Shown piece by piece: positions 1-5,968 of a stretch of 11,935 nt of DNA; position 1 is the stretch's first letter; each line of letters opens with the position of its first letter. Below the pieces are notes generated by a model that had not been told where the DNA came from, ran no database searches, and saw only the letters and a list, made by a program, of their open reading frames with translations. Source of the stretch: Spirogloea muscicola (lineage: Eukaryota > Streptophyta > Zygnematophyceae > Spirogloeales > Spirogloeaceae). The stretch spans positions 468,006 through 479,940 of the forward strand of contig WELB01000022.1 of NCBI GenBank assembly GCA_009602725.1, written 5' to 3'. Made by a program: the position numbers and the translations under genes.

Positions 1-230
1 GCCGGCGACGGCGCGAGTGGGGCGCCCAGCGTGCGCCGCGTGGCGCGGCGGAGGGAGTGCCGCGCGGCGGGCATCCGCGGGGCCCGGCACGACGCCAGCC
101 GGGATCCACGGATGCGGCGCCGACGCGCCCGGGAATGCCAGCTCTCAGCGCCGCCACGCAGCCGAAATAACGGCCCACCCCGGGCACGCCATCGAGCCCC
201 TTCGCGTGTCGCTAGGCCTCACGAGCTGAC
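1..230. other. GC-rich segment, no gene identified
   Basis: This stretch is much richer in G and C than the rest of the left half. All frames are arginine-, alanine- or glycine-rich, as expected from composition alone. One minus-strand frame stays open from about position 205 to the window edge and could be the end of an exon, but no family motif is visible in it. I see no support for calling a gene. Confidence 0.4.
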
Positions 231-373
231 GTCAAGAGCCGGCCTTCTGAAGCAAGGAAAGGCACGAGCCCTTCCGACGTGAGGCACTCGCTTGGAAGCG
301 AACGAATGAGCCGCTTCCTGGAGAGGGCGGTGGAGGTGAGAGGCCAGCCAGCCAGCTCGCCCATAGAGAAGAG

Positions 374-411
374 GGGCTGGCAAATGCCAGCCCAAAAAGA
401 ATAACAAAATT
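374..411 (-). repeat. 3' hairpin module, copy A1
   Basis: This copy has a near-perfect palindrome with 9-bp arms (GGGCTGGCA / TGCCAGCCC) around an AA loop. An A-run and a degenerate form of the GAATGGACAAGGTC motif follow it. The element reads on the minus strand. The preceding CTCGCCCATAGAGAAG also recurs beside copies A2, A5, A8 and A9, so the repeat extends past the hairpin. Confidence 0.75.
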
Positions 412-462
412 GAAGAGCCAAGAAAAGGTGCTGAGAGGAAAGACGACACAGCTAGACACGGC

Positions 463-763
463 GCCTCGTCGTCGACGTACACGGCGCCTTTGGCCCAAAA
501 TGGCTTGACCTGCTTCACCGCCGTGCGCGGCGAGCAGCGGCCCGCCGCCACGGGCAGCAGGGCGAGCAGCCTGGCTTCAATGTCGCCGGGTCCCTCGCCC
601 AAGTCTTCCGGATGCGCTTGGCCTCTCTTTGCAGCGGTCCCTTGCCTTCGCGGTCAACTTGCGCGCAGGCCGCGCTTTGGCGGCGGCCTCCAGCTTCCGT
701 CAGGGCGACGTCTTTCCGCCTGCTAGCTATTCAGACTTGCATCCACTGACTAGAGGTTACTGA
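463..763 (+). pseudogene. Decayed LINE-type reverse transcriptase C-terminus, copy P1
   Basis: Conceptual translation gives VHGAFGPKWLDLL, GEQPGFNVAGSLAQVFRM, then after a frameshift near 630 SLQRSLAFAVNLRAGRAL, and it ends ASYSDLHPLTRGY with a TGA stop. The same blocks occur in the same order at 1138-1460 and 3488-3776 on the minus strand. The arrangement P-x-x-E/A-x-x-G-x-x-G, then leucine-rich, then R-L-x-x-x-LQR-x-x-A resembles the C-terminal end of many non-LTR retrotransposon reverse transcriptase ORFs (family knowledge, recalled not searched). No catalytic FADD/YxDD box is present, so only the 3' end survives. A short 3' UTR and hairpin copy B1 follow 47 bp downstream. The protein-level repeat is secure; the LINE assignment is moderate. 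Confidence 0.6.
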
Positions 764-809
764 GAGTCCGCTTGCTGCTGTCTCGGTCCTTAGCACTCCG
801 GCTCCTTCA

Positions 810-846
810 GACCTTGTCCATTCCTTTGGGCTGGCCTCTCCCAGCC
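810..846 (+). repeat. 3' hairpin module, copy B1
   Basis: GACCTTGTCCATTC is followed by a T-run and GGGCTGGCCTCTCCCAGCC, a GGCTGG/CCAGCC stem. It lies downstream of pseudogene P1 in the same orientation. Its reverse complement, including about 100 bp running back to the LTRGY tail and about 30 bp beyond the hairpin, closely matches copy A10 at 5060-5190. Confidence 0.8.
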
Positions 847-1023
847 ACCAGTTAAACTGGCCGAGTTTGCTTTAGACACGAGACGACGCAGAGGGAAGAA
901 TGAACAACGCTTCCAGTAAGAGGGCGATGGCTGCGGTTGGCCAACTCACCGCAGTTGGCCAACCAGAATCAGCATGAACACAGCGGCCAGAAAGAAGAAA
1001 AGAACGTGCTCGCCTATAGAGGT

Positions 1024-1060
1024 GCTGGCAAAGCCAGCCCAAAAAAAAATGGACAATGTC
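1024..1060 (-). repeat. 3' hairpin module, copy A2
   Basis: A GCTGGC/GCCAGC stem with an AAA loop is followed by nine A residues and TGGACAATGTCC. On the minus strand it lies downstream of the P2 stop codon at 1138, the same order as P1 followed by B1. Confidence 0.75.
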
Positions 1061-1137
1061 CAAAGCCAAAGAAAGAGGTGCCGAAAAAGGACAACAGCAC
1101 AAAACACTACAAAACACAAGACGATGCCAAGGGAAGC

Positions 1138-1460
1138 TCAGTAACCGCGAGTGAGCAACATCAGGTCGGAGTAGCTCGCTGCAGGGAAAGAAGCATTCCG
1201 CTGAGACCCAGAGGCAGCGGCCATTGCACGGCCTGCTCGCGTGTGGACCGCGTAGGCAAGGGAGCGTTGATACGATACCGCCAAGCGCATACGGAAGGCA
1301 TGGGCGAGCGAACCGGCGGCGTTCAAGCCGGGCATCGCCCTGGCAGACCCGGCCGCCTGTCAATGGCCTGACGGGCAAGCCGCTGGAGGAGATCCAGCCA
1401 GCGGCTGCCGAAACCCCTGCATGCCATCTCGCAGGAGATCGTGGGAACCGGTCCGCTCGC
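1138..1460 (-). pseudogene. Decayed LINE-type reverse transcriptase C-terminus, copy P2
   Basis: The minus strand encodes ISCEMACRGFGSRWLDLL and QRLARQA, then after a frameshift near 1330 it continues with LNAAGSLAHAFRMRLAVS, YQRSLAYAVHTRAGRAM and a tail SYSDLMLLTRGY with a TGA stop. The glutamate upstream of the glycine pair (CEMACRGFG) fits the usual E-x-x-G-x-x-G of LINE C-termini better than the other copies do. Nucleotide identity to P1 and P3 is clearly lower than peptide identity, so the family was under protein-level constraint before it decayed. Hairpin A2 follows downstream. Confidence 0.6.
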
Positions 1461-1705
1461 CCCCGTGCGCGCAACGGAGCAGATGCGCAGCCAGCTCCGC
1501 AGGGTCGGCGTGACGGGAACTGCACTCGCGCTGAGTGACGCGCACGAGGCAGGGAGGGAGGAGGCCCAAGAGCAGGCCAGAAAAAGGAACAGCGCTTCCA
1601 GAAAAGCGTATAGGTTGAAGAGCTTATTGACAGTGGCTATTTGAGAGGCGGGCACTCGCAAAACTACGGAGAGTAGTTTCGTTGTTGTTGCGCCTTCAAC
1701 GCCCT

Positions 1706-1745
1706 TCAGTCTTCTATAATAATCTTGGGCTGGCCTCTCACCTGA
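1706..1745 (+). repeat. 3' hairpin module, copy B2 (degenerate)
   Basis: CTTCAGTCTTCTATAATAA followed by TTGGGCTGGCCTCTCACC is a diverged copy. The second stem arm is lost (CTCACCTGAG in place of CTCACAGCC). About 35 bp upstream, ACTCGCAAAACTACGGAGAG looks like a wrecked version of the family's LTRGY tail. Confidence 0.55.
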
Positions 1746-1836
1746 GTTATGCATATCAGCGCTTTTCTCTCAATTTGGGCGCGCTTTTCATCATGGCCCC
1801 TTCGTTCCTGCTTTCTGCGCCCAAGCGGGCCTTTCA

Positions 1837-1880
1837 GACATCGTTGATTCTTTTGGGCTGGCCTCTCACAGCAATTGCTG
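1837..1880 (+). repeat. 3' hairpin module, copy B3
   Basis: GACATCGTTGATTCTTTT is followed by GGGCTGGCCTCTCACAGC. It lies 130 bp after copy B2 in the same orientation, suggesting a local tandem duplication. A short AGCAATTGCT palindrome follows. Confidence 0.65.
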
Positions 1881-1955
1881 TCAATTTGATAGCTGGTTGC
1901 TTTGTTCATTATTTCTGGGCTTTTCACAGAAACAGGCCTTCCAATTTAAGGCAGT

Positions 1956-1997
1956 GGCTGGGAAAAGCCAGCCCAAAAATAGAATGGACAAGGTCCA
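1956..1997 (-). repeat. 3' hairpin module, copy A3
   Basis: GGCTGGGAAAAGCCAGCCC is followed by AAAAATAGAATGGACAAGG. The stem is GGCTGG/CCAGCC. On the minus strand it lies downstream of the LTRCY tail whose stop is at 2056, about 60 bp away, the standard family order. Confidence 0.75.
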
Positions 1998-2055
1998 AAG
2001 AGTCGAAAGGCGCCTAGACTACTGAGCTATGCACGAGACCGAAGTGGAGGGGAGC

Positions 2056-2086
2056 TTAGTAACACCGAGTCAGCAGCAGCAAGTCA
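2056..2086 (-). pseudogene. Family C-terminal tail fragment (DLLLLTRCY stop)
   Basis: The minus strand encodes CDLLLLTRCY followed by TAA. It matches the tail of P1 and P2 but uses TAA instead of TGA. Nothing of the ORF upstream of the tail can be recognised, as expected for a 5'-truncated copy. It pairs with hairpin module A3. Confidence 0.55.
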
Positions 2087-2212
2087 CAACCCCTGCCCCC
2101 TTTCGGAGGTGCTCACTTCTCTCCCTTAGCGCCGTAGCATAGGGCTTCGTTTAATGTAGCCCCCCTTTCTTGCACTAGTTTTTGCCAGAAAAAGGTGTCC
2201 AGCTGCAAATTA

Positions 2213-2248
2213 AACTCCGACTTGCTGCTGCCAACTCGGGGTTACTAA
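2213..2248 (+). pseudogene. Family C-terminal tail fragment (NSDLLLPTRGY stop)
   Basis: The plus strand encodes NSDLLLPTRGY followed by TAA. The next 45 bp (GCTCCCCTCC, then CTCGTGCAT) match the minus-strand sequence after the 2056 tail, so the two copies form an inverted pair around about 2150. This copy lacks the hairpin module, the exception in the family. It gives way instead to the 2286 direct repeat. Confidence 0.55.
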
Positions 2249-2285
2249 GCTCCCCTCCGCTGTAGTCTCGTGCATCGCTGTATGG

Positions 2286-2482
2286 ATTAGGCGCTGTCGT
2301 GATATATCCCGTCGATGGACTATTCATGTCGATCTGACTGGGACGGCTGACCTGACTAGACACGTCGATGGTTACGGCTGAGTCATACAATCTGGTTGTG
2401 ATTCATCCAATTATGGGGGACCTCTTTCACATCGAGATCCAGGCAACCGCTCATCAAATGCAGACTACAACAACAACAGAGC
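2286..2482 (+). repeat. Direct repeat DR, upstream copy
   Basis: This stretch aligns with 3126-3319 in direct orientation, 840 bp apart, with matches such as GGCTGACCTG, CGGCTGAGTCA and GACTACAACAACAAC. In one frame both copies encode related peptides (LFHIEIQATAHQMQTTTTT here, LFQTKVEATADQMRTTTTT there), and several differences are synonymous third-position changes (TTT/TTC, GCA/GCG, ACC/ACT, CAA/CAG). This suggests decayed duplicated coding sequence rather than LTRs. The product is unrecognised. Confidence 0.7.
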
Positions 2483-2484
2483 GA

Positions 2485-2521
2485 CTACAAGGGCCAACGC
2501 CCACGCACAACGCTGATCGTC
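2485..2521. repeat. 37-bp dispersed repeat, copy 1
   Basis: It matches 4933-4969 at 33 of 37 positions (CTACAAGGGCCAA, then GCCCACGCAC, then CGTC). It follows the upstream direct repeat immediately. Its origin is unknown. Confidence 0.65.
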
Positions 2522-2948
2522 TGACAGCAATATCACTTCTGCACAATTAGCTGCACAAGCGCAGCTGAACATCAAGAATGTTTCTCCACTAACACATATT
2601 TCAGGGAGGAAGAAGCACTTCACTACCCTGGATGTTGAGACTGTTTCTACACATCGAATCAAATTGCATCTGTTACTGATGTTCCTGCTGATAATCTCGG
2701 GTTTGGAGATGTTCCAATTCTGCAAAATCCCCACACTGGCACGCCGCTTTCTGAAACTTTCGCCTTACAGAAGGATGACATCGAGCACAAACCGAAGCTG
2801 GAGTTTCAGCCTGGCAATCGTTGAGCATCAAGACTCTACATCCCCCTGTGATCGTAGTGAATGTGGTTGTCATGGTGATCAATCTATTCCACGTCGTGAC
2901 TTGCTCTGTGTGGACTGCTCAGGTATTCCCAACTTGTCATCCTGACCC
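2512..2948 (+). pseudogene. Unrecognised decayed coding region
   Basis: Two overlapping open frames here look protein-like. One runs from about 2512 to 2948 and includes AQLNIKNVSPLTHISGRK near its start. The other, 2637-2824, reads as a compositionally normal soluble protein (DVPADNLGFGDVPILQN, then LSETFALQKDDIEHK, then FQPGNR and a stop). Neither has an obvious start and no family is recognised. The switch of apparently good sequence between frames suggests an old gene broken by indels, or exons of an unknown gene. It lies between the two direct-repeat copies. Confidence 0.3.
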
Positions 2949-3125
2949 AGGGCTGTCACTTTGGGGGGAAAGCTACAAGATCTACTCAGACAACTCCAAA
3001 ATCTGTTTGAAACCTCGAACTTTCTCTTTGCTATATCCACAAATGACTTTCCTTTACGTTTCGTTTACAATCACGTGGTCTAATTACGTCATTCTTCAGT
3101 CTAGATACTCTTATTGACATCATCT

Positions 3126-3319
3126 AGTAGGCGCCACCACCTGGCATGACAGCTGTCGTGCTAAATCACGTCAATCCGAACCGAAAAGGCTGACCTGGCT
3201 TGACAAGTGGATCTTTGCGGCTGAGTCACACAATTTTGGGTGTAAAGCTTAGGATGGGGAACCTCTTCCAGACCAAGGTCGAGGCGACTGCTGATCAGAT
3301 GCGGACTACAACAACAACG
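3126..3319 (+). repeat. Direct repeat DR, downstream copy
   Basis: This is the second copy of the 2286 repeat, with a net 2-bp deletion near 3240 that breaks the shared reading frame. It ends in the same ACTACAACAACAAC run. Hairpin module A4 lies about 45 bp further on. No TG...CA ends or target-site duplications were seen. Confidence 0.7.
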
Positions 3320-3362
3320 AAGACAAAAGCGCTTCCCCATCGACTTCCCCGTTGACAGCAGT

Positions 3363-3398
3363 GCTGTGAGAAGCCAGCCCAAAAGAATGGACAAGGTC
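3363..3398 (-). repeat. 3' hairpin module, copy A4
   Basis: GCTGTGAGAAGCCAGCCC is followed by AAAAGAATGGACAAGGTC, the cleanest form of the motif. The stem is weaker here (GCTG/CAGC). On the minus strand it lies about 90 bp after the end of pseudogene P3, the standard order. Confidence 0.75.
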
Positions 3399-3487
3399 TG
3401 AGAGTGCCAGATGGCGCAAGAAACAGGATACTGAGCGCTAAGACGACAGAAAGGAGATCCTCAGAAAACTCTAGACAGAAAGTGCCG

Positions 3488-3776
3488 GTCAGAATAGCTA
3501 GAGGGCGAAAAACATGTCGCCTTGAAGAAACCCGCCGGCAGCAGCCAAAGCGCGGCCTGCACGCAGGTGGACGGCGATGGCAAGGGACCTCTGCAGGGAG
3601 ACGGCTAGGCGCCTCCTGAAAACTTGAGCAAGCGACCTGGTGGCATTGAAGCCGGGCTGCTCGCTCTGCTGCCCTTGGCAGCGGGCCACTGCACGCCTCG
3701 TAAGGCGCTGCAGGAGGTCGAGCCACCGAGTCCCAAACGCTCCATGGACAGCGACGGCGAGCGGGACAAACTGGTC
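3488..3776 (-). pseudogene. Decayed LINE-type reverse transcriptase C-terminus, copy P3
   Basis: This is the best-preserved copy. It is open from 3776 to 3498 and encodes FVPLAVAVHGAFGTRWLDLL, QRLTRRAVARC, EQPGFNATRSLAQVFRRRL, AVSLQRSLAIAVHLRAGRAL and LQGDMF. A one-base shift near 3505 then gives SSYSDRH, and the final LTRGY is lost. The FVPL-x(6)-G-x-x-G block followed by an RRLAVSLQR block matches what I recall of LINE reverse transcriptase C-termini. No catalytic residues are included. The ORF continues upstream (to 3872) without recognisable family signal. Hairpin A4 lies downstream. Confidence 0.6.
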
Positions 3777-3992
3777 GTCCACTGGGTGATCGCGATACTT
3801 ACTCTCCTTGACGCCCGCTGCTGGGCGGACCGCGTAGCCCGCCTCCTCCGACGAGCGTGGGCGCGCCTGCAATCGACGCAGTCGGTGGTGACGACGTCGA
3901 CAATGAGCCGGGGCCCCCGCCCAGCGAGCTGGCGCGAGATCGGCGCGCCGCGTGTGGAGGCGTAGCGACTACAAGAAGTTGCTCGCCCAGAG
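3777..3992. other. Upstream flank of P3, nothing recognised
   Basis: GC-rich sequence with no match to the other family copies. It may be more of the P3 element, since P1 and P2 do not extend this far, or its insertion flank. GCTCGCCCAGAGAAGAAG near 3981 belongs to the hairpin-flanking motif of copy A5. Confidence 0.35.
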
Positions 3993-4020
3993 AAGAAGTG
4001 GCTCTCCCGATGGGGGCAAG

Positions 4021-4058
4021 GGCTGTGAGAAGCCAGCCCAAAAAGAATTGACGAGGTT
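4021..4058 (-). repeat. 3' hairpin module, copy A5
   Basis: GGCTGTGAGAAGCCAGCCC is followed by AAAAAGAATTGACGAGG. It lies inside tandem unit 1. The stem is formed by GGCTG and CAGCC. Confidence 0.8.
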
Positions 4059-4150
4059 CGAAGGGGCCAAAGTACGAGCTAAGCAGCGACTGCGGGGACT
4101 GAAGAGGCTATGGCAGAACGGGAAGAAGTGGCTCTCCCAATGGGGGCAAG

Positions 4151-4188
4151 GGCTGTGAGAAGCCAGCCCGAAAAGAATTGACAAGGTT
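4151..4188 (-). repeat. 3' hairpin module, copy A6
   Basis: GGCTGTGAGAAGCCAGCC is followed by CGAAAAGAATTGACAAGG. It lies inside tandem unit 2 and differs from A5 by two substitutions. On the minus strand it follows the tail whose stop is at 4267. Confidence 0.8.
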
Positions 4189-4266
4189 CGAAGGGGCCAA
4201 ACTACGAGCTAAGCAGCGACTGCGGGGCCTGAAGAGGCTATGGCAGAACGGGGGAGGATGGACCAC

Positions 4267-4311
4267 TCAGTAGTTACGAGTGAGGAGCCTCACATCCGAC
4301 AGACTAGCTGC
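4267..4311 (-). pseudogene. Family C-terminal tail fragment (SLSDVRLLTRNY stop)
   Basis: The minus strand encodes ASLSDVRLLTRNY followed by TGA. Compared with P2 the arginine codon is CGT instead of CGC and glycine is replaced by asparagine. The reading frame runs back to about 4548 but no further family similarity is visible. Hairpin module A6 lies about 80 bp downstream. Confidence 0.55.
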
Positions 4312-4341
4312 CGGTAAACTATCCCCATGCCCAGAGGGTAG

Positions 4342-4380
4342 GGGCTGGGAAAGGCCAGCCCAAAAAGAATGGACAAGGTC
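4342..4380 (-). repeat. 3' hairpin module, copy A7
   Basis: GGGGCTGGGAAAGGCCAGCC is followed by CAAAAAGAATGGACAAGGTC. The GGGCTGG/CCAGCCC stem is perfect over 7 bp. Confidence 0.8.
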
Positions 4381-4436
4381 CAGAGCCAAAAAGAAAGTGC
4401 GCCCAAATTGACTGGTGGCTGTGAGAAGAAGTGGCT

Positions 4437-4468
4437 CTCCCAATGGGGGCAAGGGCCCCCATTGGGAG
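4437..4468. repeat. Perfect 14-bp inverted repeat
   Basis: CTCCCAATGGGGGC at 4437-4450 is the exact reverse complement of GCCCCCATTGGGAG at 4455-4468, with an AAGG loop. The same arm recurs singly at about 4004 (one mismatch), 4134 and 4499. The hairpin therefore arose by head-to-head joining of two copies of the repeat flank. It is likely a scar of inverted duplication rather than a terminator. Confidence 0.85.
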
Positions 4469-4515
4469 CCCCTTTCTCTATGGGCGAGCACTTCCTTTCT
4501 CCCAATGGGGGCAAG

Positions 4516-4552
4516 GGCTGTGAGAGGCCAGCCCAAAAGAATTGACAAGGTC
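4516..4552 (-). repeat. 3' hairpin module, copy A8
   Basis: GGCTGTGAGAGGCCAGCCC is followed by AAAAGAATTGACAAGGTC. CTCCCAATGGGGGCAAG, the flank shared with the 130-bp tandem units, precedes it. Confidence 0.8.
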
Positions 4553-4652
4553 TCGAGGGGCCGGATGGCGTAAACAGCGAGATACTATTTGCGAAGCCGG
4601 CAGCAAGGGGGACGGCACGGCACGGCAAGAAGAGCTCGCCCCTCGAGGATAG

Positions 4653-4691
4653 GGGCTGGAAAAAGCCAGCCCAAAAAAGAATGAACAAAGC
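4653..4691 (-). repeat. 3' hairpin module, copy A9
   Basis: GGGCTGGAAAAAGCCAGCCC (7-bp stem) is followed by AAAAAAGAATGAACAAAGC. The flank AAGAAGAGCTCGCCCC resembles those of A1, A2 and A5. On the minus strand it follows the tail whose stop is at 4760. Confidence 0.75.
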
Positions 4692-4759
4692 ACGAGAAGG
4701 GGCCAGGGGAAGCACTAAGAAAAACAAGCACAAAGAGAAACTAAGCAGCTACGAAGCAC

Positions 4760-4795
4760 TCAGTAACCCCTGCTAAGCAGCCTCACGTGCAAGAT
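4760..4795 (-). pseudogene. Family C-terminal tail fragment (LHVRLLSRGY stop)
   Basis: The minus strand encodes ILHVRLLSRGY followed by TGA, a diverged member of the shared tail that pairs with hairpin A9 about 70 bp downstream. Upstream sequence is not recognisable as the same ORF. Confidence 0.5.
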
Positions 4796-4883
4796 ACTGG
4801 GGTACTGGGGTAAGAGGTCCTGGAAGCGGGTCCCCTGGCCAGAGCCAAGAGGAAGCCCGAGGAGCCACGGCACGGCACACATG

Positions 4884-4904
4884 TACTGACTAGAGGTTAC
4901 TGAG
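4884..4904 (+). repeat. Isolated LTRGY-tail DNA (ACTGACTAGAGGTTACTGAG)
   Basis: ACTGACTAGAGGTTACTGAG is nearly identical to the end of P1 at 744-764 and encodes LTRGY with a stop. It stands alone on the plus strand. The following bases do not match a hairpin module, so this is a fragment only. Confidence 0.5.
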
Positions 4905-4932
4905 CGCCCCCAAAAGGTTCCGACGAAGGTGC

Positions 4933-4969
4933 CTACAAGGGCCAAAGCCCACGCACGACGCCGACCGTC
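4933..4969. repeat. 37-bp dispersed repeat, copy 2
   Basis: This is the second copy of the 2485 repeat, with four substitutions, three of them transitions. Its neighbours differ from those of the first copy, so it was moved or duplicated separately. Confidence 0.65.
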
Positions 4970-5093
4970 AGAGACCGTTCGAAGCGCAATGAGGGAAGCC
5001 CATCTGAAGGCACCTCAACCACCCACAAGTACCGTGAAGGTGGACGCTACAGAAAGAAGCAAGCGCGGCCAGATTAAACTGGTAGCTGGAAGA

Positions 5094-5121
5094 GGCCAGC
5101 CCAAAAAAAATGGACAAGGTC
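5094..5121 (-). repeat. 3' hairpin module, copy A10
   Basis: AGCTGGAAGAGGCCAGCC is followed by eight A residues after the last C, then TGGACAAGGTC. Together with 5060-5190 it is the closest relative of the P1/B1 copy: CGGCCAG and ACTGGT upstream, GAAGGAGCCGGAGTGCTAAG downstream, and the LTRGY tail at 5168. Confidence 0.8.
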
Positions 5122-5167
5122 TGAAGGAGCCGGAGTGCTAAGGACTGAGACAGCAGTATGCGAACTT

Positions 5168-5190
5168 TCAGTAACCTCTCGTCAGTAAAA
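5168..5190 (-). pseudogene. Family C-terminal tail fragment (LLLTRGY stop)
   Basis: The minus strand encodes LLLTRGY followed by TGA, with arginine as AGA. Only this tail, the short 3' UTR and hairpin A10 remain of the element. Confidence 0.6.
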
Positions 5191-5560
5191 GCGGTGGCGG
5201 GTCGGACGCTTGGCAAGTCTCACCCTCTTTCGGCAAGCCACGCCTGCGCCGACTCCGTGCCTTAGAGGCGTAGAGCCTTGGGCAGGAGCCAAAGTGTTGC
5301 CTTGCACAATCGATTCGACTAGTACAGATCTGGTTGACACTGGTCTATCTCCGTCCGTAGTACCTGTAACACGTGTGGAGAGCAGGTAGCTCAAGTGGGA
5401 TCGCCGCACGCTTTCGAAGGAAAGTCAGCATGGCATCAGGGGACCTACCAAACTATTATACTCATAGCGACTTCGCCAGATGCGACGAGAGAGCTGGCCA
5501 TGGCCTCGCCGGCTCCTCGGCTGCTGCCAGAGCGGCACAGTGGCGACGTTATGTAAGGGC
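5191..5560. other. No gene or repeat recognised
   Basis: Mixed-composition sequence with short chance frames only. GGTAGCTCAAGTGGG near 5386 resembles a tRNA A-box, but no tRNA can be folded around it. Nothing here matches the repeat family. Confidence 0.4.
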
Positions 5561-5567
5561 CCCTTTG

Positions 5568-5607
5568 GACCTCGTTGTTCCTTGTTCTTTGGCCTCTCAC
5601 AGCCATC
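5568..5607 (+). repeat. 3' hairpin module, copy B4
   Basis: GACCTCGTTGTTCCTTGTTC is followed by TTTGGCCTCTCACAGCC, so the first stem arm has lost GGGCT. It is the rightmost recognisable member of the family and marks the edge of the repeat-rich block. Confidence 0.6.
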
Positions 5608-5968
5608 GCCTCACTTTGGAAGAGCTGTGTCTTCTGGTTTCACTGCTGGGTTGGCAGTCAGAGAGTCAAGCCGCGTAGCATCTTGACTTTGAACGGTCTG
5701 TCTTGCCCACTGTGGTCACTGAGGGTTTGCTCCTTGCTTCAGTGCCACTTGTCTTGCAACCATATAATTAGAACAGTTTGAATACTCGAGGCCTTGGCTG
5801 CTCACAGCGCACTGCAAGCAGGCTTGGGGCCTGGTTTAATAAGCCTAACTTTGAGAAGCGCTATTACTGAAGCAGTCCACAGTGAAGTCACTGGGAACAG
5901 AATTAGGTGGTCGTTGCTATTTGGTGTCATTGTCATGACTGGCTATCGCCCATCATGATGTCCATCCG
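5608..5968. other. No gene recognised
   Basis: AT-richer transitional sequence between the repeat block and the decayed coding block. I see no long frame with protein-like composition, no RNA gene and no family repeat. CTTGTCTTGCAAC near 5748 recurs near 6081, which may be chance. Confidence 0.4.

Larger units (their letters stand above)
3993..4252. repeat. 130-bp tandem duplication
   Basis: Units 3993-4122 and 4123-4252 are exactly in register, with about five mismatches in 130 bp. Each unit carries GTGGCTCTCCC, a hairpin module (A5 or A6), AGGTTCGAAGGGGCCAAA and TGGCAGAACGGG. This is the youngest-looking duplication in the window. The leading part recurs at 4428-4455 and 4499-4520. Confidence 0.9.

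Noticed and set aside
1138-1460. Plus-strand arginine/lysine-rich frames antisense to the P2 repeat
   Set aside because: The three family copies agree at peptide level with the shared LTRGY tail only on the opposite strand. The plus-strand frames are shadows.
2286-3319. LTR retrotransposon or terminal-repeat-in-miniature element
   Set aside because: The two direct repeats lack TG...CA ends, a primer-binding site, a polypurine tract and target-site duplications. Their differences look codon-structured.
3993-4560. CRISPR array
   Set aside because: The repeats are 130 bp long, adjacent and without unique spacers, in a eukaryotic genome.
3969-4733. Several minus-strand frames starting MSILxGW or containing FWAGxSQPLP
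   Set aside because: They are the hairpin module DNA read in three different frames with no consistent frame, so the repetition is at nucleotide and not protein level.
5380-5425. tRNA gene or tRNA-derived SINE promoter
   Set aside because: GGTAGCTCAAGTGGG resembles an A-box, but no proper B-box follows and no acceptor or anticodon stems can be formed.
374-5607. Histone mRNA 3' stem-loop
   Set aside because: The stem length and T-rich loop of some copies are reminiscent of it, but the stem sequence (GGCTGG/CCAGCC), the flanks and the absence of any histone ORF do not fit.
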